A DNA stretch of 64,000 nucleotides, taken from Epiperipatus broadwayi. Lineage: Eukaryota > Onychophora > Udeonychophora > Euonychophora > Peripatidae. The position numbers were made by a program, and so were the translations under genes. How positions within the stretch are numbered: the first letter of the stretch is position 1; each line of letters opens with the position of its first letter. A model generated the notes under the pieces. The model searched no databases, was not told the origin of the DNA, and saw nothing but the letters and a program-made list of their open reading frames with translations. Positions 21,374-31,919 of the stretch are shown here, in pieces. The DNA lies in assembly GCA_028023455.1 (NCBI GenBank), contig JAQFVV010001077.1:1-64000 (forward strand), written 5' to 3'.

Positions 21374-23971
21374 ATGATGGAAAGTGATAATATAACCGAT
21401 AAAACTAAAAATAAAGTAAGCCCCGATCTCAGCATTCAACCCAACAATGCGATCATCGACCGTAAATTGTATAGCCTTAGATCTAATCTAAATGCATCTA
21501 AACCACCCGTTAAAACAAATAAAAACCCACAAATGAGTAAATCAAAAGAAAATTCCATTGCAAATATCAACAAAAGTTTAGAAAATATTCAACTTACCCC
21601 TAATACAAACAATAGAATAAATATCTCGTCAAGCGAAACTATTGATACAAGCGAAAACCAATCATTACCTCTCCGAAGCCTTTACTCAACCACAGAAGAT
21701 TATAATGAGCAATTTCCTTTGCCCAACAATTCAATTAAAACTATATCTGGAAATAAACAAAATTACCAACAAAATGATACCGACGAAATTTTTAAAGTAA
21801 AACATTTTCCACCAGAGGTCGACAAAACCAGTACTGTGTCAGTACCGTTTGTCAACAGTAAATTTAAAAATAAAAAAGAAGAAATAAATTATAAAACTGA
21901 TAAATTTCATTCTAAAACAATCAAAGATTCTAGCTCAGAACAATCCATTGCTACATCAGCTAACGTGCAAGCTAAACCAATTACCTCAATATCAGTATTG
22001 GAAAATCCCACTACGTATGCAAATATCGTAAGGTCAAAAAATTCTGAGAGCATCTCTGAAAATATTAAGGCCGATAATCTCAACGAATTATATTTGAATC
22101 TCACAGAATTAGACATAGAAAAAGAATCAAACACGCAGGAAAATGTCTCTTTTAATATAAACAATATTAACGATGATATGTTCCTAGAAATAAACAATGA
22201 GTTCAACAAAACGATACCCAACTCTCTATATAAATCGTTTGCAAACTATTACAGCGATAAGTCTTTAATCTTAGCCATAACAAATCATCAATGTGCTTTA
22301 TATAAATTCCCTGTAGAACAACTCTACAGTCTAATCAATCAAAAGCAATTAGGCAGAGGCATTCACATGATCCTTAATCATCCCAATGACCGCTATGTGA
22401 TCGTAGAGTTTAAAACGTGGGCAGACCGAATGAATTTTAAAAATAACTACAAATCTTTAGGAAATTATATACTATGCTCCATAGATATGAACCGTCCAGT
22501 TACACTATCTGGCAGAATTCAAAACTGCCTTGCCCACTTAAATGAACAAGAAATACAAGACATCCTTATTAATTATGGTTCAGTTAGCAAATTTAAACAC
22601 CTATTAAATCCTCACTTCGAAGATCAAATCCTGTCCAATACAGTTACCTTCACACTTACATTAAAGAAAAACATTATACCCACTGACATACCCACTATTA
22701 TTACAGCAAGAGGCTCTCCTATGGTTTTGACATTCAGAGGAGTACAACCACAATGTTTCTTCTGCCTTCAAAGAACACACCTCATTAAAGACTGTGCAGC
22801 AAGAATATGCACACACTGTGGTATTAAAATGAATAAATTTCACAAATGTCCTGGTAGACCTATTAACAAGTCCTTAAATAGACAATCATCACATAGGACT
22901 AATTCAAACAGCAACCTCACAAACCCAGATATTCAGATTCAAATAAATCCTCCAACAAAACCTTCCACATCCAAAACTATATTTCAAAATGAAAATATTC
23001 AAGAAAGAACAAACGTCAACCTTTACACTAATAGTAGTAAATCAGAGAACCAAACAACAACAAATACTGCTCCTAAACCAATCACGCAAACTAATAATAC
23101 TCAAGATCAAACATTCGAAACAACTTATACTAATCCCCAAGAAATAATATTAGGTCAAACTCTTTCTACAAAAGAAGATAATATGACCAAACCATCTAAA
23201 GAGAACAAGATAAACCCAGGCGATGAAGAAAATACACTCAAAAAATGTCAAAACAATTCTTCCAATATAACTCCTAACCAGCTTAAAACAACTGATAACA
23301 ACCCTAAACAGAGTGAACCACAAACTAACTGCAATTCTTCAACTCCTGCAAGAATTAACCTACCAGACGAAAAGATCCATCAAACACCCAACCCGAAAGT
23401 CAGCATGATCGAAGATTCACAACTGTTACAGCAAACAGAGAATGTCTCAAGTCTAAAATTCGAACAAAAATCTTATGACAATAAAATAACACTACTATCA
23501 AAAGAACAGGAAAAGGAAAACAACACTAATCAACTTCAAAATCCTCAAAAAATTGACACAACAAATACCCAAAATACAATTAAGAAAATTAAAAGAAAAT
23601 CAATTCGCTCAGATAAATCAAGCTCTGATGATGACAGCTCCCACCCGGTACTTTACTCACCACCCCCCTCTAACAAACAAATCTCCGATAAATCCAACTC
23701 AAAGCTTCACAAATCCATAGAAAAAAAGAGGAAAACCATGGATCTTACAACCTTAGATACCATTGATTCTCCCGATGAATCTCAGACAGATTACTCTACT
23801 CCATCAGACACCGAAGACTTCATGGATGCGATTCCTCAACCAACAAATATATCACCAAGCCATCTACAAGTTCAATCACAAGTCTCTGACTGCCTAACAA
23901 CATCAGACCTCATTAATATAGAGATGTCCCACATTCACTTGGATCACTTTGCTGAGGACGGTTTGGATTAA
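21374..23971 (+). CDS. LINE ORF1 protein: RRM-like domain plus two zinc knuckles, 865 aa
   Basis: Nucleic-acid-binding (gag-like) protein of a Tx1/L1-type LINE; in the family ORF1p coats element RNA. Residues 1-~290 are low-complexity, polar and N/S/K-rich. Residues ~295-455 form a globular segment with alternating hydrophobic strands, consistent with an RRM-like domain. Zinc knuckle 1 at 461-474 is CFFCLQRTHLIKDC (CX2CX4HX4C). A second cysteine/histidine cluster at 479-492 is CTHC...HKC. The C-terminal third is N/T/Q-rich and disordered, with basic clusters KKIKRKS and EKKRKTMD that could be nuclear localisation signals. The frame is completely open, unlike the adjacent ORF2, and is followed after 6 bases by the ORF2 ATG at 23978. 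The first two codons are both ATG. Family assignment is from motif layout; clade is inferred. Confidence 0.85.
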   Translation: MMESDNITDKTKNKVSPDLSIQPNNAIIDRKLYSLRSNLNASKPPVKTNKNPQMSKSKENSIANINKSLENIQLTPNTNNRINISSSETIDTSENQSLPLRSLYSTTEDYNEQFPLPNNSIKTISGNKQNYQQNDTDEIFKVKHFPPEVDKTSTVSVPFVNSKFKNKKEEINYKTDKFHSKTIKDSSSEQSIATSANVQAKPITSISVLENPTTYANIVRSKNSESISENIKADNLNELYLNLTELDIEKESNTQENVSFNINNINDDMFLEINNEFNKTIPNSLYKSFANYYSDKSLILAITNHQCALYKFPVEQLYSLINQKQLGRGIHMILNHPNDRYVIVEFKTWADRMNFKNNYKSLGNYILCSIDMNRPVTLSGRIQNCLAHLNEQEIQDILINYGSVSKFKHLLNPHFEDQILSNTVTFTLTLKKNIIPTDIPTIITARGSPMVLTFRGVQPQCFFCLQRTHLIKDCAARICTHCGIKMNKFHKCPGRPINKSLNRQSSHRTNSNSNLTNPDIQIQINPPTKPSTSKTIFQNENIQERTNVNLYTNSSKSENQTTTNTAPKPITQTNNTQDQTFETTYTNPQEIILGQTLSTKEDNMTKPSKENKINPGDEENTLKKCQNNSSNITPNQLKTTDNNPKQSEPQTNCNSSTPARINLPDEKIHQTPNPKVSMIEDSQLLQQTENVSSLKFEQKSYDNKITLLSKEQEKENNTNQLQNPQKIDTTNTQNTIKKIKRKSIRSDKSSSDDDSSHPVLYSPPPSNKQISDKSNSKLHKSIEKKRKTMDLTTLDTIDSPDESQTDYSTPSDTEDFMDAIPQPTNISPSHLQVQSQVSDCLTTSDLINIEMSHIHLDHFAEDGLD

Positions 23972-23977
23972 TCTATC

Positions 23978-24600
23978 ATGTTCTGCAAAATAGCTGGCAT
24001 AAACATTCGCGGCATCAACTCAATCAATAGAGTTCTTGCTATTAAAAACTGGCTCTCACTCTGCTCCCCACATATACTTCTTATGGGTGAAACCAAACAT
24101 CACTATAAGACTGACCATAAAATAATATCTCTTCTCTCCTCTCTCGGATTTACTAGATTTTCCATCGGCCATTCAGCTTCAGGTGGAGTCGGTATTCTTC
24201 TTAGCAAATCAGCACCACCAAAAAGTTTCAACATTCTATTCCTAGATGCCAATATTATTATTATAGAAATAGATTATTGGGGTTATCCGATCATCATAGC
24301 TTATATTTATACAGCCAAAGACACCTCTCAATATCTAAAAATAGTTCATATCCTAAATGCCATCAACGCTAGCAGAGCCTCCCCTACCATTCTTCTCGGA
24401 GACTTTAACACCACCTACAATGACTTCAACAAGAGATTTTTGCATACCAGACTCTCAAAAAAATCAAGAAACGTGATCAGCTCCTTGCCTCCAGTAAAGT
24501 CTTTGACGACACCTGGTCTCTAACCGCTCTATCCTTTTCCTGATTGTCAACTCCCACCTACCCAGAATTCTAGAATAGACAATATTAAAAAGAAAATAGT
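23978..24600 (+). pseudogene. LINE ORF2 remnant: truncated APE-type endonuclease
   Basis: Open for 181 codons (23978-24523). It shows the N-terminal AP-endonuclease motifs: AGINIRG near residue 7, GETK near 37 (the metal-binding Glu), and LLGDFNTTYNDFN near 140. After a stop at 24521-24523 the endonuclease text continues in other frames: FDDTWSL-like sequence around 24505-24520, then NSRIDNI around 24572-24592 (the SRIDYI-type motif). At least two frameshifts are therefore present. The final SDH motif, RT and C-terminal domain are missing. It cannot make an active endonuclease or RT. Confidence 0.75.
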
Positions 24601-24843
24601 CGTGTTATTAAATAAAAAAAAAAAAAAAAGCTAATAACATTCATCAAGTTCTCAGTTTCTCATATTCTACACAAACCCTTCATTATACCTAACCACATAA
24701 GTGTATAACAACTACTAACTAACATATTCTAGCCATATGTTAATCAGAACTTTTTATAATATTATTGTACAATTTATTCATTAACTTATCCATTATCAAA
24801 ATGTAATCACTATTTATTACTAATAAAATTTTTTGTTGAAATA

Positions 24844-24858
24844 AAAAACATAAATATA
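24844..24858 (+). repeat. Target-site duplication, right copy
   Basis: AAAAACATAAATATA, identical to 21218-21232. Confidence 0.85.
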
Positions 24859-24925
24859 AGAAAGAAGAAATTGCTTTTATTGGCTAACAAGAATGACTTT
24901 CATAAATGCCAGTAAATAATTTTTT

Positions 24926-25255
24926 AAAACAGGTAAAACTCACTATACATATTGCCACACACAGCAATCTAGAGTAATCAATGGATGCCAGAAGGCTTGT
25001 GCATAAAATTCCCATCTAGTGCCTACTCATCCAATATCCCCAGACTAGGTTCTGGCTTGCACTGATGAAGGCCACAAGCCAGAAACTAGTCTGGGGATAT
25101 TGATGAGTAGGCACTAGATGGGGATTTTATACACAAGCCTTCTGGCATCCATTGATTACTCTAGCTTGCTGTGTGTGGCAATACATACAATGAGTTTTTC
25201 CTGTTTTAACAAGTTATACGCTAGCATAAGAGATGGTGGTCATGTGATGTTTATT
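24926..25255. mobile_element. Fold-back repeat B, near-perfect palindrome
   Basis: Left arm 24926-25059 (AAAACAGGTAAAACTCACT...GGTTCTGGCTTG) pairs with right arm 25075-25207 (CAAGCCAGAAACTAGTCTGG...GAGTTTTTCCTGTTTT) across a 15-base loop (CACTGATGAAGGCCA). The right side extends to ATAAGAGATGGTGGTCATG and TGATGTT. It could fold into a ~130-bp hairpin. No ORF. Confidence 0.85.
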
Positions 25256-25484
25256 GACTTAAATAATTTTTTGTAAGATTTTTTTTTAATAAAGAATTAA
25301 TTTTGAATTTTAAACCATATTTTCATTCATTTACTATGTGTCAACCAAAATTCATTTTTATTTCAAAAATGTTGATCAAATAATAAATATTTCATTCTAC
25401 AGTTTAGTATTTTATTTTTCTACTTTCCAAAGTTCAAATGTCACATGATCATCATTCTTTATGCTTACACAATCTGTTTACAAT

Positions 25485-25725
25485 GAGGCTAAACTCTCCA
25501 TATGGTAGCACCATTCAGGGCAATCCAGAGTAATAAATGGATGCAAAAAGGTTTGTGCATAAAATCCCTATCTAGGGCTTACTCATCCAATATACCCAGA
25601 CTAGTTTCTAGCTTGTGGTTTTCATCAGTGAGGAGCCTTGGAATTGAGAGCACTACAGCTATATCTTAGGATCTAATGCAACTCTCAAAGAGCCATCTTT
25701 TACTTTATTATGTAACTATAAAGCT
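25485..25725. mobile_element. Fold-back repeat B, partial copy
   Basis: Contains GCTAAACTCTCCATATGGTAG, GGATGCAAAAAGGTTTGTG, CCCAGACTAGTTTCTAGC and TTCATCAGTGAGGAGCC: the left arm and loop of repeat B. The right arm is missing. Confidence 0.65.
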
Positions 25726-25884
25726 TTGAGTCCAAAATGAAATGACAATAATGTTTTTATTTCAAGCTCATTAGCTTGTATACTCATATAGATCTGAACT
25801 CAGTTCAGCATCCATACTTTTTGGTGTCTTTGGTTTATAATAACCAATCACCCATAATTCTATTGGGCAGGATTGGTATTAACC

Positions 25885-26065
25885 ACTAATCATCACATGA
25901 TCACCATTCTTTATGCTTACACAAACTGTTTACGCAGAGGCTAAACTCTGCTTTTAAGAGTGCCACCCAGTGCAAGCCAGATTAATCAATGGATGCCTTC
26001 TGTTTTGCATAAAATTCCTATCTAGTAGTACTACTGTATGGAGAGTTTAGCCTATGTGCAAAATG
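25885..26065. mobile_element. Fold-back repeat B, partial copy
   Basis: Begins ATCACATGATCACCATTCTT (terminal sequence of the family), then GAGGCTAAACTCTGC, CAATGGATGCC and ATAAAATTCCTATCTAG, then jumps to the far right arm (TACTGTATGGAGAGTTTAGC). Internally deleted. Confidence 0.6.
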
Positions 26066-26069
26066 TATA

Positions 26070-26980
26070 TACTAACTTTTAAAGGGTCTTTTATTAGTAG
26101 ACTTGCATTTGTAATAAATAATGTAAAGATTATCGATATATGATATAGAAAAAACATTTAATTGTAAAAATAAAACATTAAAGTATAGATTAAGTTGTCA
26201 CTATAATTTTGAAAAGAGGAGAGGGGGTGTTGCCCCTTGACTAGGTTAAAACTGATCACTAATGTGAAATAACATGATATACAATGGATACTGAGTTATT
26301 TTCACAGATTATATGTAATACCTTGATAAATGAAACACTGATGATAATTATTTCAGTACCTGGTTATTAATTACTGCATTTCCTAATTACTTCAAACGTT
26401 TATTTTGCTTTGCCCAAATTATCTAATAATTAACTATGAGTATAGACATGTTATTAGCAGAATTTGTTTATTAATCAAATCTGAACTTTATACATACAAT
26501 TTATTGTAAGGTGTTACATATTAATACTCTAAATAACAGGGTATATCATTTTATGGATATTTTGAAACAATATAATGAAATGCATTGATTAAGTTTCATT
26601 TGTTTATAGTGTTTTAAACAATGTGAATGCAAAAAATGTATCATGCACAAGTATAACCTATCAAGTATGAAATACAAATGATGGTCCATTAGAAGAGTAA
26701 ATATTATACACAGTGGAGTCACAAACTATGCTGTATCTAACTATAGGACTTCAATTATACGTTATCCAAATAAATGTAAACAATAAATGAATATATAAAT
26801 AAACAAATAAAAAACATTAAAATTGACAAATTTTACATATTTGAGCAGCCATTTATCTTTCTCTGTGTGTCATATGCTATCACATTGTAAAAAAAAAATG
26901 TAGATAAATTTTACTATATGCCAGTGGGTATTTTTTCTTTTCAGAACCCTATATATAATTATATACTAAGTGTAATAATG
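26070..26980. other. AT-rich DNA without recognisable genes
   Basis: Nothing recognised. Confidence 0.45.
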
Positions 26981-26984
26981 CTCA

Positions 26985-27420
26985 AGATTAAATGGATTTA
27001 TAAACAATCATTAAAACCAGTCAACACTTGGATAATCTCAATATCAATAACAATCAACAATCTCAAACTGTTGACAAGGTAACAATGAAAGTAGAATTAC
27101 CACCTTTATTTATGTCCAATATATTTATATAGACACTAAAGATTGCAACTTTACCACAGATATTGAAATTATTGATACAAAGAAATTTAAATAAATCTTA
27201 AACCGATAAATATAACCTTTTCAGAATTCAGACTAATAAATAGTCAATTATAACATTACTAACTGCAATTATAATTTTCAAATTGCATTCAAAATATTAC
27301 TTAAATAATTACAGTTTGAAATTCAAGTGCCAAATTGACTCATCTCACATCTTTGACACTATCCACTTTAGATAAATATAGTAATGATTATTATTAATTT
27401 TTTACTAAACTAGAAATTGT
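26985..27420 (-). repeat. Repeat H copy, reverse orientation, with adjoining repeat
   Basis: 26985-27200 is the reverse complement of the repeat H unit at 20334-20580 (GTCAACACTTGGATAATCTC; TTGAAATTATTGATACAAAG). 27210-27320 matches the linker between the two H copies. 27325-27420 (ATCTTTGACACTATCCACTT and following) is a separate module repeated at 27735-27840. Confidence 0.65.
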
Positions 27421-27614
27421 CTGTAGCATAGATATAAACTTTGCACTCAATTAAAGATAAATATATCTGATTTTTTATAAAATTAAGTACAAATGCACAT
27501 GGAGTTATTTATATTTCTTTTTCCCATGTGTAATATTTTATAAATATGTTAAATAACCTCAGGACTACAACATGTAATTTTAAATTCATGTAAATAAAAA
27601 TACAATAAAAGACA

Positions 27615-27700
27615 AATGATCACCAAGATGCAGTTTATACTGAAACAACAATCATCAGTTAGCCCAGATCATCATCTCTCATATATATCTTTATTATATG
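27615..27700 (-). repeat. Repeat A fragment, reverse orientation
   Basis: AAATGATCACCAAGATGCAG, then TATACTGAAACAACAATCATCAGTT and ATCATCTCTCATATAT: the reverse complement of the central part of repeat A. Confidence 0.55.
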
Positions 27701-27729
27701 AGAAATATTTATCTGTAGTAAATAATTAC

Positions 27730-27870
27730 ATTTTGATTTACAAGTGTCAAACTAACTCAACCCACATCTTTGACACCATCCACTTTAGATAACTGTAATA
27801 ATAATTATTACTAATCATTTACTAAACTAGAGATTGTAATAATGCTCAAGGTTAAATCGGTTTATTGTAA
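27730..27870. repeat. Second copy of the CTTTGACAC module
   Basis: ACATCTTTGACACCATCCAC, then TTTAGATAAC and TTTACTAAACTAGAGATTG; direct repeat of 27325-27420 and more distantly of 43670-43740. It is followed by TAATGCTCAAGGTTAAATCG, which is the start of the inverted repeat H. Confidence 0.55.
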
Positions 27871-28279
27871 TGAATTTCATTTTTATTTTATTATTTGATC
27901 TATAAAAAGAAGGAAAGATGATGCAATATTTCAAGAAGGTTCTAGAAAGAACTTAGAATATATAGTGCAATTAGGCAGAAGCAAGCCATTATTCGAATTT
28001 GATAATAATTGCTTTCTTCAATTAAAATTATTTACTTTTATATTTAATATCACTAATGGAAACTTTATTTGTTCCAGTTATTTAATGAAATCCATGTTGA
28101 AAATTAGAAATAGATTTGAATATATTTTCAAACCCTTATCGACTACTTGTGTCTTCTTTTAACAAAAGACAAAAGCATAATTTTGTCTAATTCAATTACA
28201 CAGATAAGCCTCCACAGACATTGCTCCAGGAAAAACTCATAAAAGCATTCTTGGAATAATTTGACAGAATATAAATAGG

Positions 28280-28440
28280 GCCAAAATTAATATAGAAAAA
28301 AAAACAGTTTTCTCTTCAAGAAGAGTCACCAACTTATTTCACATCACCCAAAATTTTAATATGATGCTCGAGTAGAGGGAATCAAACCAAGATCGTTTTC
28401 TCATCAGAATGCCATTCAATTACTATCAACCAATAAACTG
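28280..28440 (-). mobile_element. Possible tRNA-like SINE relic
   Basis: On the minus strand GGTTTGATTCCCTC (28376-28396 region) is a good Pol III B box, downstream of ATTGAATGGCATTCTG. No convincing A box. A weak call based mainly on one motif. Confidence 0.25.
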
Positions 28441-29036
28441 CCCAAATATATAGGAGAAATAGTTAACCTTGAAGAAAAGCTTCCTTCCACCAGATAAATT
28501 GTTTAATGCCCATGGATTTCAAATACCATGTACAAGCATGTATCTCTCAATTCATCAGATCCCTAAAGCATCCAAAAGGAATCAAGAACTACCACCACCA
28601 AAGACTTTGTGACTTGTGAAATTTATTCATAAACTTAATATTCAAATTTATACTCCACCTTAACTTATATATATATATATATTTGTGTGTTCTAACCTAA
28701 TTGGAAATGACATGAAGCCATTGACCTCTCATATAACCTAACCTATGATAATGACTCTCTATAAATTAATTAAAGCCATTCTGTATCTTTCTTTATGCTT
28801 TATTTTATTCTCATACTTCAGTGTGGTAAAATTATTAATTATTGTTAATATTTCATGTTTTTATTTTATTTCTATATTGAACTAATATGTCAATCGAACT
28901 CAACCTCGTGAGTCAATCTATCGGTCTCCATAAAGTAAAACCTTTTTTCTTTGTTGGGGTTGATAGCATCCAAGTCATTTTTATTGATTATATTGATTAT
29001 AAATGAATATGCTCATCAGGATGAGTGATGTTTAAA

Positions 29037-29038
<2 letters not shown>
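28441..29038. other. AT-rich DNA without recognisable genes
   Basis: Nothing recognised apart from a short TA run near 28670. Confidence 0.4.

Positions 29039-29094
<56 letters not shown>
29039..29094. repeat. (TA)n microsatellite
   Basis: About 28 uninterrupted TA units. Confidence 0.9.
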
Positions 29095-29096
<2 letters not shown>

Positions 29097-29925
29097 TTAT
29101 GAAATATTTGATTTATTTATTGCTACCAACTCACTCAATATGGTAAATTTAGCATTATCTATTAATGCTATAAAATGATTTTTATTATTATTGTTATCAT
29201 TTTAATGATTGCATGACCACCATCCAAATAGTTTTTTTTAATTAGTTAAGGTCACACCTTTATAGAGCATCCTTGGTTGAATATACTCCTGATCTAATAA
29301 ACGAATGTGGTATTTTTTGTATTGTCAGATATTATGAGGGGTATATTTAAAATCAGAATTGTTTTGTTATTTATTAACTAACATATATGTAACCCTAGCT
29401 TAACGCAGGTTTAGAAACTAAGTGATATCATTGCACTAAACATCAAATTATTACAGGTTGTAATTATATTAACGTCCCAGTGCTTAAGATTTGATTGGCT
29501 GTTGGTTGTCATAAGCGCTTGAGAAATTTGCACTCTCTCAATTTAATTTCAATATCGACTGCGCTTTATAAAATAATATTAATAACGTCATTAATGGCAT
29601 CCTCTTTTCTTTTGCATTACTGGCGTACGTTTGTCTTCTGAAAGTTCAGATGCTTCTCAGATGGAATATTTAGAAGTCTGAACCCATTATTTATCAAGAC
29701 ATAGGTTCAATTTCAATTGTATTTCAAGGTTATATTGATTTTATATTTAAAATTTAAAGATTAAGTTGTGTGAGTCTATACCCTAGATTATTTTGTTAGT
29801 ATTGTTTGTCTGGGTGATGAACATTGTCTTGCAGTTCTGTCTGGTTCTGTTTTTATTTATATCTAAAGATTCCATGCATGCTAGTTTAGTTAAGTGCATT
29901 AAAATATATTTAAAGTAATATATAT
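29095..29925. other. No gene recognised
   Basis: AT-rich with a slightly GC-richer patch at about 29440-29660 (several CpGs, e.g. GCGTACG, TAACGTC). No ORF or repeat family recognised. Confidence 0.4.
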
Positions 29926-30086
29926 ATTAAGGCTACAACCTTAAAGCTATGCACCTGAAAAAACGACAGCAGGGACCTCTGCAAATCTTTACCACAAGAT
30001 TTAATTAAAAGACAAGAGTGTTAAGATTTGCAGAGGTCCCTACTATTGTTTTTTCAGGTGCATAGTTTTAAGGTTGCAGCCTTAAT
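29926..30086. mobile_element. Palindromic MITE with 64-bp arms
   Basis: Left arm 29926-29989 (ATTAAGGCTACAACCTTAAA...CTCTGCAAATCTT) and right arm 30023-30086 (AAGATTTGCAGAGGTCCC...GGTTGCAGCCTTAAT) are reverse complements with about five mismatches. The loop is ~33 bases. Weak complementarity continues outward to about 29908 and 30100. Confidence 0.85.
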
Positions 30087-30144
30087 ATTGCTTTAAGTAA
30101 TGAGTATGTACTTTATAAATATAATTATTATAGTAAAAATCAGT

Positions 30145-30280
30145 CATATATCACATGACCTATATAGCTTGTATTACCAATATGTAATATATAAAGAGCC
30201 TGCTACTAGCTCTAAACAAGCTTAATTTTTTTTTTTTTTATGATAAATGCTACAAGAGAAAATACATAAAGCTTTTATCT
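30145..30280 (+). repeat. Repeat G copy
   Basis: ATATATCACATGACCTATAT, then AGCTTGTATTACCAATATG, AGCTCTAAACAAGCTTAA and TTATGATAAATGCTACAAG, as at 16078 and 16482. Confidence 0.65.
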
Positions 30281-30655
30281 ATGATGGTCCCCGTGTGTTT
30301 TCACTTTTGCATGATCAGGTGGATTAAGGGACTTAAGTTGTGGTGGCATCAGTTTGATTGGTGTTTGGATAGTGATCCAGTAAGTTGCACAGAGGGGTGT
30401 CATGGTCAGAATGGACTGCTGTATGCAGGTTTTATAATGCAGTTGGGGGAAATGGATGGTTTCACTATGGATTGTGATGTCTGAGGTTGATGTGAGAGAT
30501 ATGAAACTTGAGAACAATAGGACTCAATCAATGGTGTCATATCAAGATGAACTGGGTGGCAATTGGTCAGCTGAGGATACATCATTGAAGGGAGATAATT
30601 GCTGGTGACATAAAACAGTGGGAGAATGGTGAGAATCAGAGATTAGAACATTTAA
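30281..30655. other. Locally GC-richer stretch of unknown nature
   Basis: Noticeably richer in G and TGG/CAG words than its surroundings. Short open frames on both strands (67 and 80 codons) overlap and resemble nothing I recognise. No splice-site or domain evidence. Could be an unrecognised repeat. Confidence 0.35.
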
Positions 30656-31040
30656 TTCTTATGTGTCAGAGAACATTTATTTCTATTTGCTTAATTATGT
30701 TTATTCGTTGTAAGCACATAATTTTTAGCTCAAAGAATATGCATTTTACAGGTTTTCTTGGAGTTCAAACTCAATGACCTGTGAAACATTAACTTAGGCA
30801 CCAAGTACCTGATCATATGACCTGATAGCCACTATTTGCATTGACTTTGTCATTAAGTATATATATATTTAAAAGTCACTATTTATTTTTAGGTGTCAGA
30901 AAAAAGTTATTTCTATTAACCATGTCTATTCTATATATATATACTGGCATGTGATTTTTTCCTCAAAGTTTATGCATTTTAAGGTTTTCTTGGAATTCAA
31001 ACTTGGAGACTTGCAAAACATTAGAACTAGCCAAGGCTAC
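30656..31040 (+). repeat. Two diverged direct copies (~240 bp period)
   Basis: The series TGTCAGA-AA, then TTATTTCTATT, GCATTTTA, GGTTTTCTTGGAGTTCAAAC and ACTTGCAAAACATTA is present at 30665-30790 and again at 30895-31025, clearly diverged. Confidence 0.6.
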
Positions 31041-31054
31041 ATTTGCTACAAGAC

Positions 31055-31390
<336 letters not shown>

Positions 31391-31407
31391 GTCTACTATA
31401 GATTATT

Positions 31408-31919
31408 TAAATTTACTTTATAGCTATGGATTTAGTCAAACGCTTTTTTTCACCTACGCGTATTACTCCTATATCTCAATCTCTTTTAGATCATATTTTT
31501 GTTAGATTAAGCCGCAGTTTATTTTCTGATTCGTCTTTTTCTAAATTATTTCTTACAGATCATTTTGCTACTGAATTAAAAATATTGAATTGTATGGATA
31601 ATATTAATGTTTGTGCATATGTTGAGAAATTATCTTTTTCTAAATTGAATTATTTATTATCTGTTCAGAATTGGGATGAGATTTTTATGATAGATAATGT
31701 AAATGATGCATTTTAGGGGTTCCAAGCTATTTGTTTAGATTTAATTGCTAAAGCAAAGTTTCATTTAAAATTGACAAGTAAGAATAGAAGAAGATCTCTT
31801 TGGGTGACAGATGCGCTGGTATGTAAAATTAATCAGAGAAATGTATTAAAATCTTTGGATGGCTCATCAGATGTTTTAAAAAAAGAGTTAATGTTGAAAT
31901 TAAGTCTGATATTAGAAAG
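31408..31919 (+). pseudogene. LINE endonuclease C-terminus and linker
   Basis: RITPISQSLLDHIFV (around 31450-31500) matches the TR.T..S.SLIDHIF motif of LINE APE endonucleases, and LTDHFATEL (around 31550) is the S/TDH catalytic histidine motif. A stop at 31714-31716 interrupts the frame. The linker continues open beyond it (KAKFHLKLTSKNRRRSLWV) up to a stop just before 31920. The endonuclease N-terminus is gone. Confidence 0.7.

Larger units (their letters stand above)
21233..24843 (+). mobile_element. Internally deleted Tx1/L1-type LINE (HAL1-like)
   Basis: Bounded by perfect 15-bp target-site duplications. It begins TACTTCCGCTTTTGGCAGCC and ends AATAAAATTTTTTGTTGAAAT, with AATAAA close to the end. 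It contains a GC-richer 141-base 5' UTR, an intact 865-codon ORF1, the first part of ORF2 (endonuclease), then non-coding sequence. The entire RT and most of ORF2 are gone, although both ends of the element are present. This is the architecture of mammalian HAL1 elements (L1 with ORF1 but no ORF2), which depend on RT supplied in trans. The internal poly(A) at about 24611-24626 probably marks the deletion junction. A 3.6-kb element with both ends and a target-site duplication shows that the deleted form itself was mobilised, or was deleted after insertion. Confidence 0.85.

Noticed and set aside
21907-22843. 104- and 60-codon minus-strand frames inside ORF1
   Set aside because: Shadow frames opposite the zinc-knuckle ORF1.
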